DNA from: Pseudomonadota bacterium
Lineage (GTDB): Bacteria > Pseudomonadota > Gammaproteobacteria > Burkholderiales > Burkholderiaceae
Direction: 5' to 3'
DNA length: 8,078 nt
Assembly (NCBI GenBank): GCA_963205525.1
Contig: CAUJJP010000038.1
Span: 1-8,078 of the forward strand
In this document: piece after piece, positions 8,057 to 8,078 of the stretch
How the letters are laid out: every line of letters begins with the position of its first letter
Numbering within the stretch: the stretch's first letter is position 1
Notes under the pieces: generated by a model
What the model saw: the letters and a program-made list of their open reading frames with translations, nothing else
The model's database searches: none
What the model was told of the DNA's origin: nothing
Position numbers and translations under genes: made by a program

Positions 8057-8078
8057 GCTGGGGCGGACCCGGAGCGGA
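8028..8078 (+). CDS. Possible start of a divergent gene (partial, 17 codons)
   Basis: From ATG at 8028 the frame reads MLTNKDAVVKLGRTRSG and is open to the window edge. Third codon positions are strongly G or C (14 of 17), as in the real genes here, and a gene diverging from the fusion enzyme would fit the spacing. There is no clear Shine-Dalgarno sequence, and the start codon lies inside the operator-like palindrome. The basic GRTRSG run would suit the N-terminus of a DNA-binding regulator, but 17 codons are too few to identify a family. Confidence 0.3.
   Translation, partial: MLTNKDAVVKLGRTRSG

Overview
The window is very GC-rich, densely coding DNA with strong GC bias at third codon positions. 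It looks chromosomal and proteobacterial. A TonB-dependent outer-membrane receptor, a periplasmic binding protein and an inner-membrane ABC transporter together require a Gram-negative cell. The base composition and protein style fit a high-GC Burkholderiales-type betaproteobacterium, but that placement is inference.

Layout from right to left, following most transcription. A 654-residue enzyme (5992-7956, minus) joins an O-methyltransferase of the dimerizing class I type to an alpha/beta hydrolase of the hormone-sensitive-lipase family. A TetR-family repressor (5371-5958, plus) lies between it and a TonB-dependent receptor (2907-5045, minus). After a 161-bp gap comes a minus-strand ABC import operon: substrate-binding protein (1789-2745), ATPase (1017-1775), permease (182-1000), and a second permease cut by the left edge (1-185). 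The right edge may carry the first codons of another plus-strand gene (from 8028). No tRNA, rRNA, CRISPR array or insertion sequence was seen.

The simplest reading is one substrate-handling regulon. The receptor would carry a compound across the outer membrane, the binding protein and two-permease ABC importer would take it across the inner membrane, and the methyltransferase-esterase would modify it in the cytoplasm. Two imperfect palindromes built on the same half-site, GTCNAC with a 4-base gap, support shared control. One (5235-5250) lies in the receptor/TetR divergent promoter region. The other (8020-8035) lies upstream of the fusion gene. Both overlap plausible promoter elements, so they are good candidates for the local TetR operator. 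The substrate cannot be read from the sequence.

Points worth a second look are the methyltransferase-esterase fusion, its altered SAM-binding glycine loop, the shared operator-like sites, an isoleucine in place of the Mg-binding serine in the ATPase Walker A motif, the pair of unlike permeases, and GC-rich repeats and hairpins after and before the receptor gene.
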